DNA of 8,417 bases, taken from Planctomycetaceae bacterium (GTDB lineage: Bacteria > Planctomycetota > Phycisphaerae > Phycisphaerales > SM1A02). The position numbers and the translations under genes were made by a program. Shown piece by piece: positions 1 to 6,151 of this stretch (positions are counted from its first letter, which is position 1; every line of letters begins with the position of its first letter). The stretch is from positions 1-8,417 of the forward strand of contig CANHFL010000029.1 of NCBI GenBank assembly GCA_947459855.1, read 5' to 3'. The notes below the pieces were generated by a model that ran no database searches, was not told where the DNA came from, and saw only the letters and a list, made by a program, of their open reading frames with translations.

Positions 1-185
1 AGCAGCGAGAGGTCCATTCCGGACGCAGCGGCCTGCCGTTCGAACGCGGGGCCGGGGGCGACCGAGGCCCCCAGGGCAGACGCCAACGCGGCCGCCCGGT
101 CCTCCGGCGGGGTCCGACCGGGGATGGCCGGTGGGGTGTCTCCGGGCTGGGGGGAACCCCGCCCGAACAGGCGGCGAATAGGCAC
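1..185 (-). CDS. N-terminal part of an unidentified protein, cut by the window edge
   Basis: Read on the minus strand from a GTG at 185-183, this frame stays open for 61 codons to the window edge. It begins MPIRRLFGRGSPQPGD and continues with a Pro/Gly/Ala-rich stretch, then ends ...FERQAAASGMDLSLL. About 84% of third codon positions are G or C and the second position is the most AT-rich, which fits coding on this strand. However, the opposite plus frame is also open over most of the stretch, and the frame stays open upstream of the GTG, so the start is uncertain (another GTG lies at 209). No Shine-Dalgarno and no recognisable domain are visible. It would be divergent from the secreted-protein gene at 233. 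It could also be non-coding GC-rich sequence. Function unknown. Confidence 0.45.
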   Translation of the reverse strand, partial: MPIRRLFGRGSPQPGDTPPAIPGRTPPEDRAAALASALGASVAPGPAFERQAAASGMDLSL

Positions 186-219
186 CCGTGCAGCGTAGCC
201 GCTGCGCACCGCATTTCCG

Positions 220-225
220 TAGACT
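220..225 (+). promoter_or_regulatory. Possible -10 element of the secreted-protein gene (leaderless start)
   Basis: TAGACT matches the bacterial -10 consensus at 4 of 6 positions. It ends 7 bases before the ATG at 233, which would put the transcription start on or next to the start codon. No good -35 hexamer lies 16-18 bases upstream. Support comes mainly from the same arrangement in front of mutS and the thioredoxin-fold gene. Confidence 0.3.
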
Positions 226-232
226 GCCCGCA

Positions 233-907
233 ATGTCCCGTGACCTGACCCCGACGCTCCGCCTTGTCCGCACGCTGGCCTGCCTGGCCGTTGGTTCGCT
301 GCTCGCCGCCGGAGCGGTGCACGCCGCGCACGCCGCACCCGCTGCGGACGGCACGCCTTCGGTGGCCCCGAAGGTGAAGCCCGCCACCAAGGACGACCTG
401 GACTTCCGCCCGGGCTCGCTGTCGCTGGTCACCGATCCGCAGGGCGGCGCCCGCTACTGGATCTTCACCTACGAGGTCGCGAACAAGACCGGCAAGCCGC
501 AGCGCTTCTCGCCGCGGTTCGAGCTGCTCATGGGCGACGGCACGATCCTGCTGGGAGGTTCCGACGTGGCGCCCGAGGTCGGACGCCGCCTGCAGCGCTC
601 GGCCGCCGCTCCCGAGGCCGCCGACCAGTTCCAGATCATGGGTGACATCCGCGAGGGCGAGGAGAACGCACGCGACGGTTACGTCGTGTGGCCCGCGAAG
701 GGCGACGCGAAGGACGTGACGCTCTTCGTGACCGGCGTGAGCGCGGCCTTCGACCGCGTGAAGGATCCCGCCACCGGCAAGGAGACGTTCCTGCGCCGGA
801 CGTGGGCGCGCGACTACACGTTGCCGGGGTCGAGCGACCCGCGCGAGAGCGCGCAGGCGACGATCGTCCGCCGCGAAGGTCAGGACCACCGCTGGCTGAT
901 GCGCTGA
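233..907 (+). CDS. Secreted or periplasmic protein of unknown function
   Basis: The ATG at 233 gives 224 residues and a good Sec signal peptide: a basic n-region (MSRDLTPTLRLVR), a hydrophobic core at about residues 14-29, and a likely cleavage after AHA near residue 34. An in-frame GTG at 188 would add 15 residues in front of the signal peptide, so the ATG is preferred. The mature part has an acidic, globular look with three distinct blocks: YWIFTYEVANKTGK (75-88), GEENARDGYVVWPA (142-155) and DPATGKETFLRRTW (178-191). From memory these blocks recur in secreted hypothetical proteins of Phycisphaerae-type planctomycetes; this was not checked by search. There is no lipobox, no C-terminal membrane segment and no catalytic motif. 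There is no Shine-Dalgarno. It does not appear to share an operon with rpmA, which has its own promoter candidate. The existence of the gene is secure but its function is unknown. Confidence 0.85.
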   Translation: MSRDLTPTLRLVRTLACLAVGSLLAAGAVHAAHAAPAADGTPSVAPKVKPATKDDLDFRPGSLSLVTDPQGGARYWIFTYEVANKTGKPQRFSPRFELLMGDGTILLGGSDVAPEVGRRLQRSAAAPEAADQFQIMGDIREGEENARDGYVVWPAKGDAKDVTLFVTGVSAAFDRVKDPATGKETFLRRTWARDYTLPGSSDPRESAQATIVRREGQDHRWLMR

Positions 908-914
908 TGGCGGC

Positions 915-961
915 GGGGCGGCGTGGCCCCACAGCGCCCATAACTGCCTGATCGGAGGCAG
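915..961 (+). terminator. Two small hairpins after the secreted-protein gene, possible terminator
   Basis: Soon after the stop codon, GGGGC (915-919) can pair with GCCCC (926-930), and CTGCCT (944-949) can pair with AGGCAG (956-961); each has a 6-base loop. Neither is followed by a run of T. Short inverted repeats are common by chance in DNA this rich in GC, so the terminator role is only suggested by position, upstream of the rpmA promoter candidate. Confidence 0.25.
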
Positions 962-1000
962 CGGCTCGCCAGATGTTCCGCGCGGTTCCGCCCGGAAGCC

Positions 1001-1029
1001 TTGCGGACAGGCGGGCCTGCGGCTACCAT
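1001..1029 (+). promoter_or_regulatory. Sigma-70-like promoter of rpmA
   Basis: TTGCGG (1001-1006) and TACCAT (1024-1029) are separated by exactly 17 bases. The matches to consensus are 3/6 and 4/6. Transcription would start near 1036, giving an untranslated leader of about 37 bases before the GTG at 1073. The same -35 hexamer and spacing are found before the tRNA-Ala gene, which raises confidence. Confidence 0.5.
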
Positions 1030-1060
1030 GGCCGACCCGGTTCAGTACACGACTCACGTA

Positions 1061-1064
1061 GGAG
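1061..1064 (+). promoter_or_regulatory. Ribosome binding site deciding the GTG start of rpmA
   Basis: GGAG at 1061-1064 lies 8 bases before the GTG at 1073. It is the only clear Shine-Dalgarno found before a gene in this window. It shows that L27 begins at this GTG and not at earlier in-frame codons, in agreement with the family N-terminus MAHKK. Confidence 0.75.
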
Positions 1065-1072
1065 ACTTCGCA

Positions 1073-1348
1073 GTGGCACACAAGAAGGGACAAGGCTCGA
1101 CCCAGAACGGCCGCGACTCGAACCCCCAGTTCCGAGGCGTCAAGCTGTATGGCGGAGAGTCCACCAAGGCTGGTTCCATCATCGTCCGCCAGTGCGGCAC
1201 GCGCTGGAAGCCGGGCTACCTGGTCAAGCTCTGCAGCGACCACACCCTCATGGCGCTGGCCGTGGGCACCGTGCGCTTCCGCGGCCGCTTCGTGGACGTC
1301 ATCCCGGCGGACCCGAACACGCCGCGCCTGGCGATCGACCGCGTCTGA
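1073..1348 (+). CDS. rpmA: Ribosomal protein L27 (bL27)
   Basis: L27 is a large-subunit ribosomal protein whose flexible N-terminal tail reaches toward the peptidyl-transferase centre. The 91-residue product begins with the family signature [16 protein letters not shown] and keeps the core pattern IIVRQxGTxxxPGxxVxxxxDHTLxAxxxGxVxF (residues 36-68). The start is GTG, fixed by a good Shine-Dalgarno and by homology. There is no Firmicutes-style cleavable N-terminal extension. The tail ([19 protein letters not shown]) makes it a few residues longer than the 85 of E. coli. Two usual Arg/Gly positions are Cys here (VRQCGT and KLCSDHTL). The gene precedes obg, the usual order, but rplU (L21), normally just upstream, is absent. 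A strong intrinsic terminator follows 32 bases after the stop codon. Confidence 0.97.
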   Translation: MAHKKGQGSTQNGRDSNPQFRGVKLYGGESTKAGSIIVRQCGTRWKPGYLVKLCSDHTLMALAVGTVRFRGRFVDVIPADPNTPRLAIDRV

Positions 1349-1380
1349 CGCGCGTCGCGCCCGAACCCGAACGAATCCCC

Positions 1381-1416
1381 GTCCGCGCAGGTCGTCCGAT
1401 CTGCGCGGATTTCTTT
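1381..1416 (+). terminator. Intrinsic terminator or attenuator between rpmA and obg
   Basis: TCCGCGCAG (1382-1390) is a perfect inverted match of CTGCGCGGA (1401-1409). The pairing continues inward through G1391-T1400, T1392-A1399 and C1393-G1398, giving a continuous 12-bp stem closed by a 4-base loop (1394-1397). It is followed at once by TTTCTTT (1410-1416). This is a textbook Rho-independent terminator shape. It lies 32 bases after the rpmA stop and 29 bases before the obg start, so obg must depend on partial read-through or on a promoter not seen in the remaining gap. Confidence 0.85.
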
Positions 1417-1445
1417 CCCGGCACACCCGGCACCCCGCCCCAGCC

Positions 1446-2492
1446 ATGAACGTCTTCGTCGATACAGCGCAGATCACCGTCCGCTCCGGCAAGGGGGGTG
1501 ACGGTTGCTCGCACCTGCGCCGCGAGAAGGACCGCCCCAAGGGCGGCCCGGACGGCGGGGACGGCGGCCGTGGCGGCGACGTGGTGGTCGTGGGCGATCC
1601 GCACCTGGACACGCTCATCGAGTTCTCGTACCGGGCGCACTTCTTCGCCGAGGACGGCGGCCGCGGCCAGGCCAAGAGCTGCCACGGTGCGGACGGCGCG
1701 GGGGTGACCGTCCCGCTGCCCATCGGCAGCGTCGTGACGGATGAGGACACCGGCGAGGTGCTGGTGGACATCGTCGAGGCCGGCCAGCGTTTCGTGGTGG
1801 CGCCCGGCGGCAAGGGCGGCCTGGGCAACGAGCAGTTCAAGGGGCCGCTCCATCAGACGCCCCTCGAGTCGACCCCGGGCGAGCCGGCGGTCGAGCGGCA
1901 CCTCCGCATCGAGCTCAAGCTGATCGCCGACATCGGCCTGGTTGGCCTGCCCAACGCGGGCAAGAGCACGCTCCTGCGCGCGGTGAGCCGCGCGAACGCC
2001 AAGGTGGGCGCATATCCATTCACCACGCTGAGCCCGCAGCTGGGCATCGCGGACCTTGGCGAGGACCGTCGCCTGATCTTCGCCGACCTGCCGGGCCTGA
2101 TCGAGGGTGCGGCGCAGGGCGCGGGCCTGGGCCACGACTTCCTGAAGCACGTCGAGCGCACGCGCGCGATCGTGCACCTGCTGGACATCGCGCCGCTCGA
2201 CGGCAGCGACCCGGTGGAGAACTACCAGGCGATCCGTCGCGAGCTGCTCGAGTTCTCGCAGGAGCTGGCCGAGAAGCCCGAGCTGGTCGTCCTGAACAAG
2301 GTCGACCTGCTGTCGGACGAGGAGCGCGAGGGGCGCATCGAGCGGATCGCGGGCGCGCTGGGCATGAAGCGCGGGGCCCGTCCGCCGGTGATCAGCGGCG
2401 CGACCGGGCAGGGCGTGCCGCAGATGCTCGAGGCGGCGTGGCGCCTGGCCGAGAAGCACGAGACGAAGGTCTGGGGCTCGGGGACGCGCTGA
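1446..2492 (+). CDS. obg: GTPase Obg (CgtA), ribosome-assembly factor
   Basis: Obg is an essential GTPase that binds the 50S subunit, acts in its maturation and is linked to the stringent response. The 348-residue product has the glycine-rich Obg fold at residues 1-158 (MNVFVDTAQITVRSGKGGDG, then GGPDGGDGGRGGDV) and then a GTP-binding domain. G1 is GLPNAGKS (167-174), the switch I threonines are in YPFTTL (190-195), G3 is DLPGLIEG (214-221), G4 is NKVD (284-287) and G5 is SGATGQG (317-323). The protein stops after the G domain. The C-terminal OCT or acidic extension of some family members is absent (E. coli has 390 residues). An in-frame extension upstream to 1149 overlaps rpmA and is not part of the family, so the ATG at 1446 is used. 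No Shine-Dalgarno precedes it. The gene ends 9 bases from the converging thioredoxin-fold gene. Confidence 0.97.
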   Translation: MNVFVDTAQITVRSGKGGDGCSHLRREKDRPKGGPDGGDGGRGGDVVVVGDPHLDTLIEFSYRAHFFAEDGGRGQAKSCHGADGAGVTVPLPIGSVVTDEDTGEVLVDIVEAGQRFVVAPGGKGGLGNEQFKGPLHQTPLESTPGEPAVERHLRIELKLIADIGLVGLPNAGKSTLLRAVSRANAKVGAYPFTTLSPQLGIADLGEDRRLIFADLPGLIEGAAQGAGLGHDFLKHVERTRAIVHLLDIAPLDGSDPVENYQAIRRELLEFSQELAEKPELVVLNKVDLLSDEEREGRIERIAGALGMKRGARPPVISGATGQGVPQMLEAAWRLAEKHETKVWGSGTR

Positions 2493-2501
2493 ACGCGGCG
2501 G

Positions 2502-3089
2502 TCAGTCGCCGTGCAGCTGGCGCAGCCGCGGCGAGAGCCGCAGCATGAGCTGGACGCGCTCGAACTCGTCGACCCACCCCTGCATGGTGGCCGCGGCCTC
2601 GTCCGCGCCCACGGGTGCGCCGGGCAGCGGGCACGCGGCGCCCAGCTGGCGGGCCGCCATCGCGCGGTAACGCGCCAGCGTGCGGTCGCCCAGCAGCGAG
2701 CAGAACTCGAAGTCCTCGGCGCACCAGATGACGGTGGGCACGCGGGTGCCGGCATTGATTCGGACGCGCTCGGCGAGTCCGACGTGGGCCTCCTGCTCCA
2801 GGAATCGGACGTCGGCGGCGGGGCAGGCCTCGGCGATCGCACCCAGCATCGGGCACTGGACCGCGCAGTCGCCGCACCAGGCACCGGTCAGGACCAGCAC
2901 CGGCATGCGGCGCGTGAAGCCCGCGAGCAGGGTCCGCTGCGCGTCGGTGGCGCGTGCGTTGGCCAGGTGGTGCCCCCAGCCCGCAGTGCGGTCGCGGTGG
3001 GCGTGCAGGTAGTCGGGCCAGGCCTTGCCAGCGGCGTGTGCGGCGCGCAGGAGGTCGGTCGTGAGCAGGGCGGTGTCGGCGACGGTCAT
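2502..3089 (-). CDS. Thioredoxin-fold family protein with WCGDC motif
   Basis: The 195-residue protein has a central thioredoxin-like segment: a beta strand PVLVLTGAW (63-71), the redox motif WCGDC (71-75) and the cis-proline region TRVPTV (115-120, Pro118). The CGDC type resembles the Thioredoxin_9 group of cytoplasmic thioredoxin-like proteins; that family assignment is from memory. There is no signal peptide, so a cytoplasmic disulfide reductase or thiol-transfer role is inferred, with no known partner. An extra cysteine follows the active site (Cys79), and others lie at 89, 123, 130 and 153. The ATG at 3089 is chosen because the frame upstream overlaps mutS out of frame. It lies 22 bases after the mutS stop with no Shine-Dalgarno, and a TACGCT hexamer sits 8 bases before the ATG. 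It is probably co-transcribed with mutS, possibly also from its own promoter. Confidence 0.88.
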   Translation of the reverse strand: MTVADTALLTTDLLRAAHAAGKAWPDYLHAHRDRTAGWGHHLANARATDAQRTLLAGFTRRMPVLVLTGAWCGDCAVQCPMLGAIAEACPAADVRFLEQEAHVGLAERVRINAGTRVPTVIWCAEDFEFCSLLGDRTLARYRAMAARQLGAACPLPGAPVGADEAAATMQGWVDEFERVQLMLRLSPRLRQLHGD

Positions 3090-3097
3090 GGCGGGGA

Positions 3098-3103
3098 AGC
3101 GTA
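3098..3103 (-). promoter_or_regulatory. Possible -10 element of the thioredoxin-fold gene
   Basis: On the minus strand TACGCT lies in the 22-base gap after mutS and ends 8 bases before the ATG at 3089. The spacing would give a leaderless or nearly leaderless transcript. Its -35 region would be inside mutS and no match is clear, so this is a weak call resting on the repeated arrangement in the window. Confidence 0.25.
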
Positions 3104-3111
3104 TGCGGGCG

Positions 3112-5838
3112 TCACCCGCCCGCATCGGCCTGCAGGCGACGGAGATGCTCGAACGCCTGCATCGGCGTCGTGTTCGTGAGGTCGAGCGCCCGGAGCGCCG
3201 TGAGCGCCGGGTGCGGTGCGGCCGGCTGTGCCGGCGCCGAAGGCTGGGCGAAGAGCGGCATCGCCTCGGCGGGCTCCTCGCGGCGTGCCCGGGCGCGCGT
3301 TGCCTTGGTGTCGGCGGCCGGCTCGGTCTGCACGGCCAGCGTGCGCAGGACGTCGCCGGCGCGCGCGACCACGTCGGCCGGGATGCCCGCAAGCTTCGCG
3401 ACGTGGATGCCGTAGCTGCGGTCCGTCGCGCCCGGCACGATCCGGTGCAGGAACACGATCTCGTCCTTCCACTCCCGCACCGAGACATGCAGGTTGCGCA
3501 CGCCGGGCAGCTTGGTGGCCAGCGACGTCAGCTCGTGGTAGTGCGTTGCGAACAGCGTCCGCGCGCCGGTGGCGGCCAGCCGCTCCGCGATCGCCCATGC
3601 CAGGCTCAGGCCGTCGAGGGTGCTGGTGCCGCGGCCGATCTCGTCCAGGACCACCAGCGACCGGCGCGTGGCGTGGTTCAGGATCCGCGCGGTCTCGGTC
3701 ATCTCGACCATGAAGGTCGACTGGCCGGAGTGCAGTTCGTCGCTGGCACCGATGCGCGTGAAGATGCGGTCCACCAGACCCACGGTGGCGCGCTCGGCGG
3801 GCACGAAGCTCCCCATGTGCGCCAGCAGAGCGATCAGCGCCACCTGGCGGATGTAGGTGCTCTTGCCGGCCATGTTCGGGCCGGTGATCAGGGCGAGCGT
3901 CGCGGGCTGCGCGGCGTTGCCCAGTTCGGCGTCGTTGGCCACGAAACGGTCGCGCAGGAGGTCGTCCAGCACGGGGTGGCGGCCACCCTCGACGTGCAGG
4001 ACCGGGTCCGCGACGACGTCCGGCCGCGTCCAGCGGTGGCGCACCGCGGTCTCGGCCAGCGCGGCCACGCAGTCCAGGCTCGCGACGGCGTCGGCGAACG
4101 ACTGCAGCGCCGGCAGTTCCGCGGCGGCGCGGGTGCAGAGCGCGTCGAAGAGCGCGCGTTCGCGGGCGATCGCGCGGCTCTCGGCCGAGAGCACCTTGTC
4201 CTCGAACGCCTTGAGCTCCGGGGTGATGTACCGCTCGGCGTTGCGCAGCGTCTGCCGGCGCGCGAACTCCGCGGGCACCTTCGCGGCGTGCGCGTTGGTG
4301 ATCTCGATGTAGAAGCCGAAGACGCGGTTGTAGCCGATCTTCAGGCTCGGGATGCCGCTGCGCTCGGCCAGCTCGGCCTGGTACCGCGCCATCCATGCGC
4401 TGGCATCGCGCTGCAGCGTGCGGGACTCGTCGAGCTCGGCGTCGGCCCCGTCGCGGAAGAGGCCGCCCTCGCGCAGGTGTGCGGGCGGGGCATCGACGCA
4501 GGATGCGGCGATCTCGCGCGCGAGCGGGTCCAGCGCGGCGGACGCATCCGCCAGCGCCCCGCGCGCGCCGGCGAACGCGGGGGTGTCGCCCAGCGTGGCG
4601 GCGATCGCGGGACCGGCCAGCGCCGAGCGCCCGAGCGCCGCCAGGTCACGCGGCGTGGCGCGGCCCATCGACATGCGTCCGGCGATGCGCGCGACGTCCT
4701 GCACCTGCTCGCACGCGGTGCGCAGCTCGGCGCGCATGCGGTCGTCGGCGGCCAGCACGGCCACGGCGTCCTGGCGGGCCCGTATCGCGGCCAGCTCGCC
4801 CAGCGGCGCGCAGGTCCACTCGCGCAGCAGGCGGCGGCCCATCGGCGTGCGGGCCTTCTGCAGGACGCTCAGCAGCGTGCCCTCGGTGGCGCCCGATCGC
4901 AGCGTGCGCTCGACCTCCAGGCTGCGGAGCGTGGTGGCGTCGAGCGTGACGTGCGCCGTTCGCAGGGTGCGGCGCGGCGGGCGCAGGTGCGCCAGCGGGC
5001 GCGCGGCGGTGCGGCTGCCGGCGGTCGGGTCGTTCGCCACGCCCTTCTGCGTGTCCAGCAGGTAGCGCAGCAGCGCGCCCGCGGCAGCGGCGGCGGGCGC
5101 GTCGTCCGACAGGTCGAAGGGTTCGAGCGTACGCACGCCGTAGTGGGTCTTCAGCAGGTCCGCGGCATCGGCCGCGCGGAACATCCAGCCGGCAAGCTCC
5201 TGCACCGGGCAGCCGAGTTCGCGCCTCGCACGCTCGGCCGGGCGGTGCGTGTCCTCGTGGTCGCCTTCGGGGAGCACCAGTTCGCTGGGGCCCACGCGTG
5301 CCAGGGCGTCCAGCAACTGCGCGGCCGCGCATTCCTCGACCAGGAACTCGCCCGTCGAGAGCTCGGCGAACGCAACCGCCGCCCGCGCCGGCTCGCCGGA
5401 CGCGGCCGGGGCCACGACCGCCGCAGCCACGCGGTTGGCGCGGCCGTCGTCCAGCAGGGTTTCGTCGACCAGCGTGCCGGGGGTCAGCACGCGGGTCACG
5501 CCTCGCTCGACCACGCCCTTGGCCTCGGCCGGGTCCTGCAGCTGCTCGCAGACCGCCACGCGGAAGCCCTGGTCGACCAGGCGCCGCAGGTAGCCCTCGA
5601 CGCTGTGGTACGGCACCCCGGCCATCGGCTGGCCCTTGGTGCGCTCGGTCAGCGTGATGCCCAGCGCCCGGTGCGCGGTGACCGCGTCGTCGTCGAACAG
5701 TTCGTAGAAGTCGCCCATCCGGAAGAGCAGCAGGCACCCCGGGTGCTCCCGCTTGAAGCGGTCGTACTGCCGCATCGCCGGGGTGTCCCGGTTGGGGGCC
5801 TTGGGGGCGGGCTCGGCTGTCTTCTCGCCGGCGGACAT
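3112..5838 (-). CDS. mutS: DNA mismatch repair protein MutS
   Basis: MutS binds base mismatches and small loops in DNA and, through its ATPase, recruits the later steps of repair. The 908-residue product is slightly longer than E. coli MutS (853). The mismatch-reading Phe-X-Glu is F44-Y45-E46 in GDFYELF. The connector, lever and clamp domains fill about residues 135-615. The ATPase has Walker A GPNMAGKST (653-661), the signature STFMVEM (707-713), Walker B LVVLDE (728-733) and ATHYHEL (764-770), followed by DRSYGIHVAKLAGIP (806-820). The Ala/Pro-rich tail holds AMPLFA (859-864), a possible beta-clamp-binding peptide, and a final helix pair (about 878-904) like the E. coli tetramerisation motif. 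All key residues are intact. The ATG at 5838 lacks a Shine-Dalgarno; a second ATG at 5775 would still include the mismatch motif. A terminator and a -10-like hexamer precede the gene, and the thioredoxin-fold gene follows 22 bases later. Confidence 0.98.
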   Translation of the reverse strand: MSAGEKTAEPAPKAPNRDTPAMRQYDRFKREHPGCLLLFRMGDFYELFDDDAVTAHRALGITLTERTKGQPMAGVPYHSVEGYLRRLVDQGFRVAVCEQLQDPAEAKGVVERGVTRVLTPGTLVDETLLDDGRANRVAAAVVAPAASGEPARAAVAFAELSTGEFLVEECAAAQLLDALARVGPSELVLPEGDHEDTHRPAERARRELGCPVQELAGWMFRAADAADLLKTHYGVRTLEPFDLSDDAPAAAAAGALLRYLLDTQKGVANDPTAGSRTAARPLAHLRPPRRTLRTAHVTLDATTLRSLEVERTLRSGATEGTLLSVLQKARTPMGRRLLREWTCAPLGELAAIRARQDAVAVLAADDRMRAELRTACEQVQDVARIAGRMSMGRATPRDLAALGRSALAGPAIAATLGDTPAFAGARGALADASAALDPLAREIAASCVDAPPAHLREGGLFRDGADAELDESRTLQRDASAWMARYQAELAERSGIPSLKIGYNRVFGFYIEITNAHAAKVPAEFARRQTLRNAERYITPELKAFEDKVLSAESRAIARERALFDALCTRAAAELPALQSFADAVASLDCVAALAETAVRHRWTRPDVVADPVLHVEGGRHPVLDDLLRDRFVANDAELGNAAQPATLALITGPNMAGKSTYIRQVALIALLAHMGSFVPAERATVGLVDRIFTRIGASDELHSGQSTFMVEMTETARILNHATRRSLVVLDEIGRGTSTLDGLSLAWAIAERLAATGARTLFATHYHELTSLATKLPGVRNLHVSVREWKDEIVFLHRIVPGATDRSYGIHVAKLAGIPADVVARAGDVLRTLAVQTEPAADTKATRARARREEPAEAMPLFAQPSAPAQPAAPHPALTALRALDLTNTTPMQAFEHLRRLQADAGG

Positions 5839-5845
5839 CGGCGCG

Positions 5846-5851
5846 ATGGTA
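5846..5851 (-). promoter_or_regulatory. Possible -10 element of mutS (leaderless start)
   Basis: On the minus strand TACCAT ends 7 bases before the mutS ATG at 5838. This is the same hexamer as in the rpmA promoter. Because a terminator lies just upstream (5878-5925), mutS needs its own promoter in the 40 bases between, and this is the only good -10 candidate there. No TTG-type -35 is visible at 17 bases, where CCCTGC is found. Confidence 0.4.
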
Positions 5852-5877
5852 CGGAACCCCGCGGGGCGGCAGGGCGG

Positions 5878-5925
5878 AAAAGCGCGCCAGCCCGCCTGCC
5901 ATTCACGATGGCCGGCGGGCTGGCG
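5878..5925 (-). terminator. Intrinsic terminator of the tRNA-Ala transcript
   Basis: CGCCAGCCCGCC (5885-5896) and GGCGGGCTGGCG (5914-5925) form a perfect 12-bp stem. After one mismatch it continues for 5 bp (GCCAT with ATGGC), closing on a 5-base loop (5903-5907). Reading on the minus strand, the hairpin is followed after 3 bases by TTTT (5881-5878). On the plus strand there is no T-tract, so the terminator works for minus-strand transcripts. It begins 38 bases after the tRNA 3' end and separates the tRNA from mutS. Confidence 0.8.
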
Positions 5926-5963
5926 GGGCGTTCCGGGACGGCGGTCCCGAACCGCTATTCAAG

Positions 5964-6036
5964 TGGAGTGGAAGAGGATCGAACTCTCAACCTCCTCGAT
6001 GCGACCGAGGCGCTCTTCCAATTGAGCTACCACCCC
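5964..6036 (-). tRNA. tRNA-Ala, anticodon CGC
   Basis: The minus strand folds into a complete 73-base cloverleaf. The acceptor stem is GGGGTGG with CCACTCC and discriminator A73. The D arm is GCTC-AATTGGAA-GAGC with G18-G19. The anticodon stem is CCTCG with CGAGG, the variable loop has 5 bases, and the T arm has loop TTCGATC. The anticodon loop reads GTCGCAT, giving anticodon CGC, which reads the alanine codon GCG, common in the genes here. Base pair G3-U70, the main identity signal for alanyl-tRNA synthetase, is present and independently supports alanine. The 3' CCA is not encoded (the next bases are CTT), so it must be added by the nucleotidyltransferase. The 32-38 pair is G-U instead of the A-U usual in tRNA-Ala. 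It has its own promoter and terminator. Confidence 0.95.
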
Positions 6037-6054
6037 AACAACTGCGGACGGGGG

Positions 6055-6083
6055 ATTCTAGCCCGTTTCCCGGGGGGCCGCAA
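6055..6083 (-). promoter_or_regulatory. Sigma-70-like promoter of tRNA-Ala
   Basis: On the minus strand TTGCGG (6083-6078) is followed after exactly 17 bases by TAGAAT (6060-6055), a 5/6 match to the -10 consensus. Transcription would start near 6048, giving a leader of about 12 bases before the tRNA 5' end at 6036. It is the strongest promoter in the window and shares its -35 hexamer with rpmA. Confidence 0.75.
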
Positions 6084-6120
6084 GGCCGCACGAGGCCCGG
6101 AAACCAACGCCGTCGGCCTG

Positions 6121-6126
6121 TATCGT
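6121..6126 (+). promoter_or_regulatory. Weak -10 candidate for the ZIP transporter cluster
   Basis: TATCGT matches the -10 consensus at 4 of 6 positions and lies in the 115-base gap between the divergent tRNA-Ala and transporter genes. It would place the start near 6133, about 19 bases before the ATG at 6152. No -35 hexamer is recognisable upstream. It is called because the cluster needs a promoter in this gap and nothing better is present. Confidence 0.25.
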
Positions 6127-6151
6127 GCCCCGTCTTCAGGCGACCCAACCC

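Noticed and set aside
1008..1019. Palindrome-like CAGGC-GG-GCCTG in the spacer of the rpmA promoter, a possible operator
   Set aside because: The arms are only 5 bases, the centre is not symmetric, and no second copy was seen near another promoter.
1299..2459. A 386-codon minus-strand frame opposite obg
   Set aside because: obg is intact on the plus strand with all five G motifs. The antisense translation is low-complexity (Arg, Ala, Leu, His) with no family resemblance.
2494..2513. Short inverted repeat at the convergent ends of obg and the thioredoxin-fold gene (CGCGGCG with CGCCGTG)
   Set aside because: The 7-bp stem includes a G-T pair, overlaps the stop codon of the minus-strand gene and has no T-tract on either side. 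It is expected by chance at this GC content.
6076..6087. GGCC-GCAA-GGCC hairpin between tRNA-Ala and the ZIP gene
   Set aside because: A 4-bp stem without a T-tract that overlaps the tRNA promoter's -35 box; too short to claim a function.
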